Source: CAZSGN01 sp964606415 (GTDB taxonomy: Bacteria; Bacteroidota; Bacteroidia; Bacteroidales; JBBRXJ01). From it: a stretch of 6,030 nt of DNA. Positions 5,804-6,030 of this stretch are shown piece by piece. The notes beneath the pieces were generated by a model. That model was given only the letters and a program-made list of their open reading frames with translations. It made no database searches and was not told the origin of the DNA. Both the position numbers and the translations under genes were made by a program. How positions within the stretch are numbered: position 1 is the stretch's first letter; each line of letters starts with the position of its first letter. Where the stretch lies: contig CAZSGN010000178.1 in assembly GCA_964606415.1 (NCBI GenBank), positions 1-6,030 of the forward strand. The letters are read 5' to 3'.

Positions 5804-5818
5804 ATAAAAGGCTTTTAT
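5804..5818. promoter_or_regulatory. 15-bp near-perfect palindrome abutting a start codon
   Basis: ATAAAAG-G-CTTTTAT is a 7+1+7 inverted repeat ending directly at the ATG of the small exported gene (minus strand). It could be an operator for a dimeric repressor, or in RNA a weak 6-bp hairpin covering the initiation region. AT-rich composition lowers the significance. Nine bases of it (ATAAAAGGC) recur at 5933-5941. Confidence 0.3.
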
Positions 5819-5838
5819 GTATTTCTTTACATTGTAAA

Positions 5839-5870
5839 CAAAAATAAAGAAATATTTTTTGTGTGATCAA
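5839..5870 (-). promoter_or_regulatory. Bacteroidota-type promoter for the exported-protein/Mur ligase unit
   Basis: On the minus strand TTG (5870-5868) is followed after 21 bp by TATTTTTG (5846-5839), a full match to TAnnTTTG. The predicted transcript would start near 5833 and have a leader of about 30 nt before the ATG at 5803. Position and spacing fit the known sigma factor preference of the phylum; the AT-rich background tempers confidence. Confidence 0.45.
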
Positions 5871-5915
5871 ACATACTCTTTAAAACAAGAATTTTTTAAA
5901 AAAATGAAATGATAA

Positions 5916-5950
5916 ATGACTAACACCCATACATAAAAGGCGGGAGTCAT
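5916..5950. other. imperfect hairpin upstream of the tRNA promoter
   Basis: ATGACT (5916-5921) pairs with AGTCAT (5945-5950), and after a four-base bulge CCC (5926-5928) pairs with GGG (5942-5944). No T run follows at once on the plus strand, so this is not a standard terminator. On the minus strand T-rich DNA begins only about 20 nt further on. The role is unknown. Confidence 0.25.
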
Positions 5951-5970
5951 GAAAATATTTATTTTTCGTA

Positions 5971-6000
5971 TTGTTTTTTTAGATAAAAGATATACTTTTG
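5971..6000 (+). promoter_or_regulatory. promoter of the tRNA gene
   Basis: TTG (5971-5973), 19 bp, then TACTTTTG (5993-6000) exactly matches the Bacteroidota consensus TTG-N19-TAnnTTTG. It lies immediately before a tRNA 5' end. This is the best promoter in the window and supports the phylum assignment. Confidence 0.8.
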
Positions 6001-6004
6001 CAGC

Positions 6005-6030
6005 GACTCAGTAGCTCAGCTGGTAGAGCA
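6005..6030 (+). tRNA. 5' part of a tRNA gene, cut by the window end (possibly tRNA-Lys)
   Basis: The sequence has a 7-nt acceptor strand GACTCAG (6005-6011), U8-A9 (6012-6013), the D-stem GCTC/GAGC (6014-6017 and 6026-6029), and a D-loop with the invariant A14 and the GG of positions 18-19. The anticodon, T-arm and 3' acceptor half lie outside the window, so identity cannot be read. The acceptor strand resembles Bacteroidota tRNA-Lys genes from memory, which is only a guess. More tRNA genes may follow, since tRNAs are often clustered. Confidence 0.87.

Overview
The window looks like a chromosomal segment of a member of the Bacteroidota, probably a Bacteroidales/Marinilabiliales-type bacterium. 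The evidence is AT-rich intergenic DNA, most genes lacking a Shine-Dalgarno sequence, promoter candidates of the Bacteroidota type (TTG, about 19-21 bp, TAnnTTTG), terminal repeats of a kind I associate with Bacteroidota insertion sequences, and a small secreted protein whose C-terminus resembles a type IX secretion sorting domain. The lineage is inferred from these features, not from a database comparison.

Positions 1-524 hold no convincing gene. They carry degraded repetitive DNA: two copies of a hairpin-bearing unit (80-154), a 138-bp MITE-like element with 15-bp imperfect terminal inverted repeats (163-300), and a GC-rich hairpin island (about 335-360). Positions 525-1979 encode a full-length 6-phosphogluconate dehydrogenase (gnd), followed by an intrinsic terminator. 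Positions 2101-3180 encode a PfkB-family sugar kinase of the 2-keto-3-deoxygluconate kinase type. Its start is set by a perfect AGGAGG Shine-Dalgarno sequence, unusual in this phylum, and a second strong terminator follows. Positions 3253-4026 encode a PAPS-dependent sulfotransferase.

The minus strand carries a two-gene unit converging on the sulfotransferase. It runs from a small exported protein (5803-5429) to a divergent MurC/Mpl-like Mur ligase (5421-4048), with only 7 nt between them. A Bacteroidota-type promoter candidate lies upstream, and a 15-bp near-perfect palindrome sits directly in front of the first start codon. At the right edge a promoter reads into the first 26 nt of a tRNA gene (6005 to beyond 6030).

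The first two genes both fit sugar-acid catabolism: oxidative pentose phosphate for Gnd, and probably a gluconate or ketogluconate-type substrate for the kinase. Strong terminators separate them, so they look like independently expressed neighbours. The Mur ligase retains the invariant catalytic residues of the family but has unusual motif variants, and it lies outside any division/cell-wall cluster. It is therefore more likely a recycling or specialised paralogue than the housekeeping MurC. I found no CRISPR array, phage module or defence system. The most unusual items are the Mur ligase plus small secreted protein pair, the SD-led kinase, and the accumulation of small repeats upstream of gnd.
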